In this document: piece by piece, positions 13,780 through 21,904 of the stretch
Numbering within the stretch: the stretch's first letter is position 1
Layout: each line of letters opens with the position of its first letter
NCBI GenBank assembly: GCA_016292635.1
Contig: JAEDIC010000020.1
Location: forward strand, 1 to 34,916
Direction: 5' to 3'
DNA: 34,916 nt
From: Clostridia bacterium
Lineage (GTDB): Bacteria > Bacillota > Clostridia > Christensenellales > CAG-138
Made by a program: the position numbers and the translations under genes
Notes under the pieces: model-generated
Databases searched by the model: none
The model's input: only the letters and a program-made list of their open reading frames with translations
Told to the model about the DNA's origin: nothing

Positions 13780-14030
13780 TATTTTTTCTGCACCAGCTCC
13801 ACAACCTCGGCGGATCTTTTTATGATATAATCATAATTTTCTGTCCTGTGGGGAATGGCGCAGTTTGAGCAGTCTTTTACGCCGCTGTCGGTATATTTAT
13901 AATCGCCGCCGCAGCTTTCCCCGAGGGCATACAGGGGACAGAAGCAGAAAAGACAGCTGAAATTATCAGCATCCCCATGGCAGGGATAATATGGGCAGGC
14001 TTTGTTTGCGAAAAAACGGCTGTTTTCCAT
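13779..14030 (-). CDS. cysteine-rich small metal-binding domain protein
   Basis: An 83-residue protein starting at ATG 14030 after SD GGAGG. Eight Cys residues (12, 17, 26, 29, 31, 40, 54, 57) stand in the pattern FFANKxCxYxPCH, FxCLFCxCPLY, CGG, and GVKDCSNCxxPH, with the closing ENYDYI; this is the stand-alone 'cysteine-rich small domain' family of anaerobes, expected to bind metal. No function is established. It is monocistronic, with a well-formed promoter at 14060-14088. Confidence 0.85.
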   Translation of the reverse strand: MENSRFFANKACPYYPCHGDADNFSCLFCFCPLYALGESCGGDYKYTDSGVKDCSNCAIPHRTENYDYIIKRSAEVVELVQKK

Positions 14031-14059
14031 GACGCCTCCGGCAAAAGGTGTATAGGGGT

Positions 14060-14088
14060 ATTATTTCAAAAGGTTTTATATAAGTCAA
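14060..14088 (-). promoter_or_regulatory. promoter of the Cys-rich protein gene
   Basis: On the reverse strand TTGACT (14088-14083), a 17-bp spacer and AATAAT (14065-14060). The start would be near 14053, 23 nt ahead of the ATG. Confidence 0.65.
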
Positions 14089-14091
14089 TAC

Positions 14092-14133
14092 AAAAACCAA
14101 GACCGCCATGGTTCGGTGGCGGCCGCGGTTTTT
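14092..14133 (-). terminator. hairpin, probable terminator of the glnN operon
   Basis: CCGCCA/TGGCGG forms the inner stem (14103-14108, 14117-14122) and AAAAACC/GGTTTTT the outer one (14092-14098, 14127-14133). On the reverse strand it ends in a T5 run, just before the promoter of the Cys-rich gene. The stretch 14134-14275 holds no gene that I can see, only a weak CAGCAG/CTGCTG hairpin near 14166-14187. Confidence 0.5.
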
Positions 14134-14275
14134 GGGGGAGAAATCTTATGGTTGGAGTTACTATCAGCAGGCTTCCCTGTCTGCTGTAATTATAGTATCA
14201 ACAAAATATGGCTGAAAAATGCACATCAGGTGTACAATCCGTAAAGTAAATATTAATAAACGGTGAATGGGGGCA

Positions 14276-14644
14276 TTATTCGCCCAAAATTGCGGATTTT
14301 ATACGATTTGCGACGACGGCTTCATCTCCGTATGCGATAAGCCGGCCGGTTACCTTTTCAGTCCAGGCGCAGTTTTCCCGGGCGCATATGAGCAGGGGGA
14401 CATCCCCTCTCAGCACATGGCGGCGATAGTTTTCATCCTGCCTCTCAAACAGGGCAAAATCCTTTACCGCGATAAGCCTTGCGGTTATGCCCTGAACGGA
14501 CAGCCGAAGGGCCGCCCTGAGGAGAATGGGGGAATCATCCTCCGGAAATATTACGGCGCAGTCCGCATAGCCCTTGTGGGGGTCAAGGAGAAGGTATGCG
14601 CCCTTTTTAAGATGCTCGGGGTTTGGCCCATGACAGCCGTCCAT
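14276..14644 (-). CDS. orphan transketolase C-terminal domain protein
   Basis: A 122-residue protein, ATG 14644 with SD AAAGGAG. It aligns with only the last domain of transketolases: LLRAALRLSVQGITARLI (compare the helix and strand of 'Laa-eGikvRVVSM'), FALFERQDENYRRHVL (compare 'F-aQd--Yr--VLP'), and ICARENCAWTEKVTGR (compare 'vEag---W-kyVG'). The thiamine-diphosphate and pyrimidine-binding domains are absent here and nearby, so it cannot act as a transketolase. It lies 20 nt after glnN on the same strand and is surely cotranscribed with it; a regulatory or partner role with glutamine synthetase is possible but only inferred. Confidence 0.75.
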   Translation of the reverse strand: MDGCHGPNPEHLKKGAYLLLDPHKGYADCAVIFPEDDSPILLRAALRLSVQGITARLIAVKDFALFERQDENYRRHVLRGDVPLLICARENCAWTEKVTGRLIAYGDEAVVANRIKSAILGE

Positions 14645-14664
14645 TGGTAAACTCCTTTCCGGAA

Positions 14665-16743
14665 CTACAGTGAGAACAGCAGTTCGTCATAGCCGGGGAA
14701 GGGCCATGCGCTCTTTTCGGTAATCACCTCAAGGGAATCGGCGGCGTTGCGCAATGAAGCCATGGCGGGCAGAATAGAGTCCCGGCAATGGGCCGCAGCT
14801 GCGGAACGGTCCTCCGGCATGGCGGAAAGGCTGTCAAGCAGGCGGCCTATACCCTTATGGAGGGCGGATATGCCATCGGATAGAGCCCGAAGCAGCGCGT
14901 ATTCGCTTTCGTTGGGAACGCCGAGGCGGTCCTTTACGGATACCGCATCCGCTATCTTTGTTTCGTAGCCTATTACTGCGGGCAGTATCATGCGCTGGGC
15001 CATGGTTATCATGGTATTGGCCTCGATGCGAGTGAGCTTAATGTAGTTTTCCATGGAGATATCGTATCGGGATATCATTTCGCGGCGGGTGTATATGCCC
15101 CGCTCGGAAAACAGCGCTATGTTCTCCTCGGATACGAATCTGGGCATGGCGTCAACGGTGGTGCGGAGGTTCAGCAGCCCGCGGCCTTCCGCTTCCTTTA
15201 CCCATTCTTCGCTGTAATTGTTGCCGTTGTATAGTATGCGCTTATGCTCCCGCATGGTGTGGCGGATTATGCGGAAGGCTTCCCGTCGGAAGTCCTCGGC
15301 CTTTTCAAGGCGCTCTGCAAATTCCGCGAGGGACTCTGCGACGATGGTATTTATTACCGTGTTTGCATCCGCTATGGACTGGCTGCTGCCCAGCATACGG
15401 AATTCAAACTTGTTGCCGGTGAAGGCGAAGGGGGAGGTGCGGTTGCGGTCGGTGGTGTCTATGCGCAGGCGGGGAATGGTGCATAGGCCGCTTTCCAGAA
15501 TTCTGTCCCCTGCATCTTCATATTCTTCCTTGTGCTCGATTGAAGTGAGCAGGTCAAAGAGGGTATCCCCAAGGAATATGGAAACTATGGAGGGGGGCGC
15601 CTCAAAGCCGCCTAAACGCCAGTCGTTATTTGCGCCCGCAACGCAGATGCGGAGCAGGTCCTGATGCTTGTCCACCGCCTTTATTATGGCGGCAAGGAAC
15701 AGCAGGAACTGCAGGTTGTCCTTGGGGGATTTGCCGGGGGCAAGGAGGTTTGTGCCGGTATCCGTGGCAAGGGACCAGTTGTTGTGCTTGCCGCTGCCGT
15801 TAATGCCCTTGAAAGGCTTTTCGTGGAGTATGCATACCAGGCCGTGGCGCAATGCCACGGTTTTCATCATCTCCATCACAAGCTGGTTGTGGTCGGTTGA
15901 GGTATTTGCGTCGGCAAATATGGAGGCAAGCTCGTACTGACCGGGGGCAACTTCCTTGTGCTCTGTTTTGGCGAATACGCCCAGCTGCCACAGCTCGCTG
16001 TCCAGATCCCGCATAAAGAGACTTACCCTGCGGGATATTGCGCCGTAGTAGTGGTCTTCCATCTCCTGTCCCTTGGGGGGCTTCGCGCCAAAGAGGGTGC
16101 GGGAGCAGAACACAAGGTCGGGCCGCTTGTCATAAAGCTCCTTATCCACAAGGAAGTATTCCTGCTCCGCGCCGGCGGTGGGGATTATGCGGCTAACGTC
16201 TGTATGGCCGAAGAGGCGCAGTATGCGCAGGCTCTCCCGGCTGATAAACTCCATGGAGCGCAGCAGGGGGGTCTTTTTATCCAGCGCATCTCCGCCGTAT
16301 GAGAAGAACAGCGTGGGTATGCAGAGGGTATTGTCCTTTATGAAGGCAAAGCTGGTGGGGTCCCATGCGGTGTATCCCCTGGCTTCAAATGTGGGGCGCA
16401 GGCCGCCGGAGGGAAAGCTGGAGGCATCCGGCTCGCTCATGATAAGATCCTTGCCGGAGAACTCTATAACGGGCAGACCATCGGGGCCGCAGCCTAAAAA
16501 ACCCTCGTGCTTTTCCGCGGTTACGCCGGTAAGGGGCTGAAACCAATGGGTATAGTGGGTGGCGCCCTTTTCTATGGCCCATGCTTTCATTGCGTCCGCA
16601 ACTATATCCGCAATGTCAGGGTTAAGAGGCTTGCCCATGCGTATGGTGTCTTTAAGAGCGGCGTAGGCCTCGGCGGGCATGCGTTCCCGCATTACTATGT
16701 CGTTGAAGACCAGTTCGCCGAAGTTGGTGGTGATGCTGTCCAT
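14665..16743 (-). CDS. glnN: glutamine synthetase type III
   Basis: A 692-residue protein, in the ~700-residue range of GSIII and much longer than GSI. It starts at ATG 16743 after GGAGATACACA. The GSIII-specific N-terminal part (FNDIVMRERMP, then THWFQPLTG) is followed by the catalytic core: GAEQEYFLVD (acidic metal ligands), GQYELASIFADAN, HEKPFKGINGSGKHNNWS and NRTSPFAFTGNKFEFRMLGSSQS. It makes glutamine from glutamate, ammonia and ATP in the cytoplasm, as a dodecamer in known examples. In an organism that frees ammonia by amino acid fermentation this is the assimilation step. The promoter region carries two TTGACA boxes at 16780-16785 and 16821-16826 (reverse strand). Confidence 0.97.
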   Translation of the reverse strand: MDSITTNFGELVFNDIVMRERMPAEAYAALKDTIRMGKPLNPDIADIVADAMKAWAIEKGATHYTHWFQPLTGVTAEKHEGFLGCGPDGLPVIEFSGKDLIMSEPDASSFPSGGLRPTFEARGYTAWDPTSFAFIKDNTLCIPTLFFSYGGDALDKKTPLLRSMEFISRESLRILRLFGHTDVSRIIPTAGAEQEYFLVDKELYDKRPDLVFCSRTLFGAKPPKGQEMEDHYYGAISRRVSLFMRDLDSELWQLGVFAKTEHKEVAPGQYELASIFADANTSTDHNQLVMEMMKTVALRHGLVCILHEKPFKGINGSGKHNNWSLATDTGTNLLAPGKSPKDNLQFLLFLAAIIKAVDKHQDLLRICVAGANNDWRLGGFEAPPSIVSIFLGDTLFDLLTSIEHKEEYEDAGDRILESGLCTIPRLRIDTTDRNRTSPFAFTGNKFEFRMLGSSQSIADANTVINTIVAESLAEFAERLEKAEDFRREAFRIIRHTMREHKRILYNGNNYSEEWVKEAEGRGLLNLRTTVDAMPRFVSEENIALFSERGIYTRREMISRYDISMENYIKLTRIEANTMITMAQRMILPAVIGYETKIADAVSVKDRLGVPNESEYALLRALSDGISALHKGIGRLLDSLSAMPEDRSAAAAHCRDSILPAMASLRNAADSLEVITEKSAWPFPGYDELLFSL

Positions 16744-16796
16744 TGTGTATCTCCAGTTTCTTCAAAATTTATCGTATAATGTCAAAAATTATTAAC

Positions 16797-16826
16797 AATA
16801 TAGTGCAAACCATGGGAATATGTCAA
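16797..16826 (-). promoter_or_regulatory. promoter of glnN
   Basis: Reverse strand TTGACA (16826-16821), an 18-bp spacer and TATATT (16802-16797). A second TTGACA lies at 16785-16780 without a clear -10. Confidence 0.55.
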
Positions 16827-16842
16827 GGCATGCGGAGTTTTT

Positions 16843-17595
16843 TTATATGAGCAGCCCTTGAATTTTGTACAGCGTTACCGCAAGGCTTTCCCGCATATAG
16901 TTATTTGGCGCAGAATACCATACGTCCTTTGCGGCATAGGCCTCCGCATAGATATCCTGCATAATGGCGACCCTTCCCGCCCGGTAAACATGGAAGGCGG
17001 TTGTGACGAAGGCGACGGAAGCGCCCGGGAATCTTTTATCCATTATTTCTTTGGAAAACTTGAAGTTTTCCCATGTGCTGGCGGATTTGTCCTCCATGGT
17101 GATGCGGCTCTCATCCACCCCGTGGGAGAGGAGATAATCCCGCATGGCCTGAGCCTCGCTTATGCTTTCATCGTCCCCCTTGCCGCCGGAAACGATAACG
17201 TGGGTATCCGGGCTGTGCTCAAGGTATTCAAGGGCGGCGTCCAGACGGTATTTCAGCGTAAGGGACACTTTATTCCCACGCACCGCGCAGCCAAGGACGA
17301 TAAGCACATCTTTGTTGTATTCCGCTTTCTTTGAGGCGGAGGAGGAGAGAATCGCGCCCATTATGCCGAAAAATACCACCATAACTGCGTATATGAGTAT
17401 TATGGCGGCCTTTACCCAGCGGCCGATGGGGGTTGTAAACCAGGGGAAGATATGGCTCTTTAACGCGCCCATGATAATAAGGGGCACGCCCATTATTGCG
17501 GGCAGTACAGTGCCAAGGTGACCGTTGCTCACCATTGAGAGAAGCACTGTGTTCAGCGTAAGCAGAGCGCCTGTTATCATTAGGAATATATGCAA
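16843..17595 (-). CDS. YdcF-family (DUF218) integral membrane protein
   Basis: A 250-residue protein. I choose the TTG at 17595: GGGAGG lies 8 nt upstream, and the in-frame ATG at 17628 would lie before the predicted transcription start (near 17624). Three membrane helices (about residues 3-22, 29-48 and 60-82) precede a DUF218 domain with LIVLGCAVRG, RLDAALEYL, VIVSGGKG, the ESISEAQAM helix, DKSASTWENF and VTTAFHVYRAG. The arrangement fits the YdcF/ElyC group linked to envelope carbohydrate metabolism; the reaction is unproven. It is a distant paralogue of the gene at 13070-13747. Confidence 0.85.
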   Translation of the reverse strand: MHIFLMITGALLTLNTVLLSMVSNGHLGTVLPAIMGVPLIIMGALKSHIFPWFTTPIGRWVKAAIILIYAVMVVFFGIMGAILSSSASKKAEYNKDVLIVLGCAVRGNKVSLTLKYRLDAALEYLEHSPDTHVIVSGGKGDDESISEAQAMRDYLLSHGVDESRITMEDKSASTWENFKFSKEIMDKRFPGASVAFVTTAFHVYRAGRVAIMQDIYAEAYAAKDVWYSAPNNYMRESLAVTLYKIQGLLI

Positions 17596-17630
17596 AGGGT
17601 ATACCTCCCGCTCAAATTCTTCCACCATAA

Positions 17631-17639
17631 ACTATACCA
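17631..17639 (-). promoter_or_regulatory. extended -10 promoter of the YdcF-family gene
   Basis: Reverse strand TGGTATAGT, one mismatch to TGnTATAAT; the start near 17624 leaves a leader of about 28 nt with SD GGGAGG before TTG 17595. Confidence 0.6.
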
Positions 17640-17712
17640 CATCCTGACAAAAGGGAAAATAGAACAGGGAGAAAAACAAAGATGAATAGAAGGTAAAATA
17701 ATGTCAGCCGGT

Positions 17713-17741
17713 TTGTAATGGCAGGGGCTTTATGGTATACT
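17713..17741 (+). promoter_or_regulatory. promoter of secA
   Basis: TTGTAA (17713-17718), 17-bp spacer, TATACT (17736-17741) with an upstream TG. A second TATAAT at 17751-17756 could add a start. Confidence 0.65.
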
Positions 17742-17784
17742 TTTAAAGTATATAATGCCTAAGTATGGGCAGACGGAGGAAATA

Positions 17785-20535
17785 ATGGGATTTATAGATA
17801 AGCTGCTGGGCAGCACATCCGAAGCGCAGATAAAAAAACTTATGCCCATGGTGAAGCGCATAAACGCCCTTGAGCCGGAAATTTCCGCCCTCGGCGATAA
17901 AGAACTTCGCGCAAAGACCGATGAGTTTAAAGAAAGGATAGCCCAGGGGGCCACCCTTGACGACCTTCTGCCCGAGGCGTTCGCCGTGGTGCGGGAGGCT
18001 GCAAAGCGAACCATTGGACAGCGACATTACGATGTTCAGCTGCTGGGCGGCATAGTGCTGCATCAGGGCCGCATTGCGGAAATGAAAACCGGCGAGGGCA
18101 AGACCATAACCGAGACGCTTCCCGCATACCTTAACGCCCTTACAGGACACGGCGTGCATATCGTTACGGTAAACGACTACCTTGCGGAGCGTGACGCCCA
18201 GTGGATGGGCAAGATATTCCGATTTCTTGGCCTTAGCGTAGGCTGCATAATACACGAAAAAACAAACGACGAGCGCCGGGAAGCCTACGCCTGCGATATA
18301 ACCTACGGCACCAATAACGAATTCGGCTTTGATTACCTAAGGGACAACATGGTGGTATACAAGGACCAGATGGTGCAGCGGGAGCTGAACTATGCCATCG
18401 TGGATGAAGTTGACTCTATTCTCATAGACGAAGCGCGTACCCCCCTCATAATTTCCGGCCACGGAGAGGAATCCACCGATATGTACGAGAAGGCGGACAA
18501 ATTCGTTCGCAGGCTGGAGCGGGGCGAAAATATAATAAAAATAAGCAAATCCGACCAGATGATGGGAGTTGAGCAGCCGGAAAGCGGCGACTACATGGCG
18601 GATATAAAGGCCCGCACCGTGGCGCTTACCCAGCGGGGCATGGAAAAGGCGGAGAAGTTCTTTAATATCGACGACATATCCGATCCCGCCAACACCGAGC
18701 TGAATCACCACATACATCAGGCCCTTAAGGCCCATGCGCTTTTCCAGGTGGATAAGGACTATGTGGTGCAGGATGGCAAGGTGCTCATAGTTGACGAATT
18801 CACGGGCCGCCTTATGCTGGGCCGCAGATACAGCGACGGCCTCCATCAGGCCCTTGAGGCAAAGGAAGGGGTAAAGGTGGAGCGGGAAAACCGCACCCTT
18901 GCCACCATTACCTTCCAGAATTACTTCCGTATGTTCAAAAAGCTTGCGGGTATGACCGGCACCGCCAAGACGGAGGAGCAGGAGTTTCAGGCCATATATG
19001 ACCTTGACGTTGTGGAGATACCCACAAACAAGCCCCTCATGCGCAAGGACTGCAACGACGTTGTGTATACCAATGAGCCTTCCAAATTCCGGGCGGTGGT
19101 TCGGGAAATAATCGATATACATAAAACCGGGCGACCCATACTGGTGGGTACCATATCCGTTGAAAAGAGCGAGATGCTTTCTGATGTTTTGTCCCGCCAG
19201 GGCATAAAACACCAGGTGCTGAACGCCAAGATGCACGCCCGTGAGGCCGCCATCGTTGCCCAGGCGGGTACGTTCGGCAATGTGACCATCGCCACCAACA
19301 TGGCGGGCCGAGGCACGGATATACTGCTGGGCGGCAATCCCGAGTTCCTTGCAAGGCAGGAGCTGCTCAGAGAGGGTATGGAGGAGAGCATGGTGGAGGA
19401 AGCCACCAGCCATGCGGATACCGACGACGAGGAAATTCTTGCCGCCCGTGCAAAGTACGCCGCCGTTTACGCGAAGCACAAGGCGGTTACCGATGCGGAG
19501 CATGAAAAGGTGGTTGCCGTGGGCGGCCTGCATATAATAGGCACAGAGCGCCACGAATCCCGCCGCATTGACAATCAGCTGAGAGGCCGCGCAGGCCGTC
19601 AGGGTGATCCCGGCTCCACAAGGTTCTATGTATCCCTTGAGGATGAGCTTATGCAGCGCTTTGGCGGGGAAAGGGTAAGGGATCTTATCGGCAGGCTGAA
19701 TCCCGAGGGAGATATACCCATCGAGGCGGGCATACTTACCAGGCAGATAGAAGGCGCCCAGAAGCGGGTGGAAAGCTTCAACTTTGACATACGCAAAAAC
19801 GTTCTCCAGTATGACGACGTCATGAACCGCCAGCGTGAGATAATCTACGGTCAGCGCCGCAAGGTTCTCATGGGTGAGGATATACATGATTCCGTAATGG
19901 ATATGGTGAAGGAGTGCGTTGAGCTGCGCTGCGCTCAGTATTGCCCCGGCTCTTTGCCTGCAAATGAATGGGATAATGAGGGCTTGCGCAATGAGCTTGC
20001 CCAGCTTACAGGCTGTGATTGCGCAAAGGTACTGTCCGGCATAAAGGATGCTGCCGCCCTTACAGACGCTGCCGTAAAGTTTGCATTGGACGCGTACGCC
20101 GCCAAGGAAGCCGCTCTTATGCAGGGCGCTGCCCAGCTTGGGGTGGATGCGGATATGCGTGAGCTTGAGCGGGTGGTGCTGCTGCGCTCCGTTGATGAGC
20201 TGTGGATGGACCATATAGACGCCATGGACCAGCTGAGGCAGGGCATAAGCCTGCAGGCAATAGGTCAGCAGGACCCTGTCATCGCCTACCGTAATGCGGG
20301 CTTTGATATGTTCGATGAGATGGTTCAGGGTATAAGGGAGCGCACCGTGCGCAATCTTTACCATCTTGTAATTTCCGCAAAGGCCCCTGAGCGCAAGCAG
20401 GTAGCCAAACCCATCGAGCCGGCGGGAGATCGTCCCGCACGGCCCACGCGCATAGAGGGCAAGATAAGCCGCAACGCCCCCTGCCCCTGCGGCAGCGGCA
20501 AAAAGTATAAGCAGTGCTGCGGCAAGGATAAGTAA
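17785..20535 (+). CDS. secA: preprotein translocase ATPase SecA
   Basis: A 916-residue motor protein that pushes secretory proteins through SecYEG. ATG 17785 follows SD GGAGG and gives the usual start MGFIDKLLG. The Walker A box (GEGKT) is at residues 103-107; DEVDSILIDEARTPLIISG marks the DEAD-type Walker B region; NMAGRGTDI and GGLHIIGTERHESRRIDNQLRGRAGRQGD (two short blocks in the family) mark the second motor domain. The C-terminus carries the SEC-C zinc motif CPCGSGKKYKQCCG, which binds SecB or ribosomes in other bacteria. prfB follows on the same strand, as in many Firmicutes, across a 200-bp gap. Confidence 0.98.
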   Translation: MGFIDKLLGSTSEAQIKKLMPMVKRINALEPEISALGDKELRAKTDEFKERIAQGATLDDLLPEAFAVVREAAKRTIGQRHYDVQLLGGIVLHQGRIAEMKTGEGKTITETLPAYLNALTGHGVHIVTVNDYLAERDAQWMGKIFRFLGLSVGCIIHEKTNDERREAYACDITYGTNNEFGFDYLRDNMVVYKDQMVQRELNYAIVDEVDSILIDEARTPLIISGHGEESTDMYEKADKFVRRLERGENIIKISKSDQMMGVEQPESGDYMADIKARTVALTQRGMEKAEKFFNIDDISDPANTELNHHIHQALKAHALFQVDKDYVVQDGKVLIVDEFTGRLMLGRRYSDGLHQALEAKEGVKVERENRTLATITFQNYFRMFKKLAGMTGTAKTEEQEFQAIYDLDVVEIPTNKPLMRKDCNDVVYTNEPSKFRAVVREIIDIHKTGRPILVGTISVEKSEMLSDVLSRQGIKHQVLNAKMHAREAAIVAQAGTFGNVTIATNMAGRGTDILLGGNPEFLARQELLREGMEESMVEEATSHADTDDEEILAARAKYAAVYAKHKAVTDAEHEKVVAVGGLHIIGTERHESRRIDNQLRGRAGRQGDPGSTRFYVSLEDELMQRFGGERVRDLIGRLNPEGDIPIEAGILTRQIEGAQKRVESFNFDIRKNVLQYDDVMNRQREIIYGQRRKVLMGEDIHDSVMDMVKECVELRCAQYCPGSLPANEWDNEGLRNELAQLTGCDCAKVLSGIKDAAALTDAAVKFALDAYAAKEAALMQGAAQLGVDADMRELERVVLLRSVDELWMDHIDAMDQLRQGISLQAIGQQDPVIAYRNAGFDMFDEMVQGIRERTVRNLYHLVISAKAPERKQVAKPIEPAGDRPARPTRIEGKISRNAPCPCGSGKKYKQCCGKDK

Positions 20536-20652
20536 ACTGACGGAAGCGGAATAAGGTATGTGAACCTTCAGCAGCTTACTTCATCATAAAATGGGAAGTG
20601 GCGTCTATGTCGCATAACACTTTACCTTGTCCCAATTTCACTTTTCTTTTTG

Positions 20653-20692
20653 CTTCTTTTTCTGTTTTCTTTTCTTCGAAAAGAAAAAGAAG
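20653..20692. repeat. polypyrimidine/polypurine inverted repeat between secA and prfB
   Basis: A 16-bp arm of C/T only (CTTCTTTTTCT, bulged G, TTTTC) pairs with GAAAAGAAAAAGAAG across an 8-nt loop. It lies in a T/C-rich tract (20632-20677). It may work as a weak terminator for secA or hold the prfB leader in a hairpin; no gene is seen in this gap. Confidence 0.55.
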
Positions 20693-20735
20693 ATAGATCA
20701 TTACCAAACCAACCCCTTGAAAGGATGTGAAAAGT

Positions 20736-21837
20736 GTGTTACAGCTTGACGAGTACAGGCAGCAGCTTGCCGCCATGAAGGAAACACTGAAAAAGGCAGG
20801 TGAATCTCTTTGACGTGGCAGGATTAGCCGCGGAAAAGGAGGAGCTGGAAAAAAGAATGGGCGCCCCGGATTTCTGGGATGACGTTGAGGCGGCCAACAA
20901 GGCCAATCAGCGCATGAAGCTGCTCAGCGCAAAGATTGAAAAATACAATAAGCTGGAAAGTGCAATAGAAGATGCCGAGCTTATGGCGGACATGGCGGAG
21001 GAAGAGGACGATGAGTCCATGTACGAGGAGCTGGTGGCGGAAATGCAGTCCATCACCGAAAAGGTTGAGATGCTTAAGCTGGAAACTCTGCTCAGAGGCC
21101 CATACGACAGGCTGAATGCCGTATTGTCCCTCCATGCGGGCGCCGGCGGCACCGAGGCTCAGGACTGGGTATCCATGCTGTACCGTATGTACACCCGCTA
21201 CTGCACCGACCGAGGCTGGACCACAAAGGAGCTTGACTACCTCGCCGGCGACGAAGCGGGCGTAAAGAGCGTTACCTTTGAGGTTGAGGGCGATAACGCC
21301 TATGGCTACCTTAAGGCGGAAAAGGGAGTGCATCGCCTTGTGCGCATATCCCCCTTTGACGCATTCGGCAAACGGCATACCTCCTTTGCCTCACTGGATG
21401 TTACCCCCATATTCGATGAGGATACCAACGCGGTGGAGATAAATCCCGAGGATATCCGCATAGATACCTACCGCTCAGGCGGTGCAGGCGGTCAGAACGT
21501 AAACAAGGTCAGCTCCGCCATCCGCATAACCCATTTCCCCACCGGCATAGTGGTGCAGTGCCAGAATGAACGCAGCCAGCTTCATAATAAAGAGATGGCT
21601 ATGCGAATACTCAAGGGCAAACTGCTGGAGCTTGCTGAGCGGGAGCGCATGGAGCAGATGGCTGAGATAAAGGGCGAAATGAAGAAGATAGAATGGGGCA
21701 GCCAGATACGCTCCTATGTTTTCCAGCCCTATACCCTTGTAAAGGACCACCGCACCGGCGTTGAGATAGGCAACATACAGGGGGTAATGGATGGAGATAT
21801 AGACCCATTCATCACCGCATTCCTTGTGCAGTCCTAA
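20736..21837 (+). CDS. prfB: peptide chain release factor 2 (programmed +1 frameshift)
   Basis: RF2 of 366 residues made from two frames. The first reads GTG 20736 for 25 codons (LQLDEYRQQL..., ending GESL) to CTT-TGA at 20808-20813; the ribosome then slips +1, skipping T20811, and continues from GAC 20812 (DVAGLAAEKEELEKRM). An SD-like AGGTGA precedes the slip site by a few bases. This is the classic autoregulation: low RF2 makes the UGA slow to be read and favours the shift. The anticodon-like SPF is at residues 205-207 and the catalytic GGQ at 251-253, nearly as in E. coli RF2. The GTG at 20800 in the second frame is not a real start. Since the genome also uses UGA for Sec, RF2 level may affect grdA and grdB decoding. 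Confidence 0.95.
20798..20813 (+). other. prfB +1 frameshift site
   Basis: AGGTGA, four bases, then CTT-TGA-C. The slippery CTT, in-frame TGA stop and following C match the conserved site; peptide continuity on either side supports its use. Confidence 0.9.
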
Positions 21838-21851
21838 ATAGCATCAAAAAT

Positions 21852-21876
21852 AAAAGTCCCATCATGGGACTTTTTT
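21852..21876 (+). terminator. intrinsic terminator after prfB
   Basis: AGTCCCAT and ATGGGACT pair around a single C and are followed by T6; A4 on the left side makes it usable for the reverse-strand gene that ends at 21905 as well. Confidence 0.88.
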
Positions 21877-21904
21877 GCTTTATCCGCAAATACTATACAT
21901 TGAT

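Noticed and set aside
14134..14275. A small gene in the gap before the orphan transketolase domain
   Set aside because: No frame with a start, an SD and a sensible length; only a weak hairpin and the 3' region of the reverse-strand operon.
18337..20364. Long open frame (675 codons) on the reverse strand inside secA
   Set aside because: It is the antisense shadow of secA caused by codon bias; it has no SD, and its translation lacks any known domain. The same holds for the long reverse frames in pgk, gpmI, grdC and rnr.
20576..20776. Reverse-strand 66-codon gene between secA and prfB
   Set aside because: It spans the low-complexity purine/pyrimidine hairpin, has no SD, and overlaps the start of prfB.
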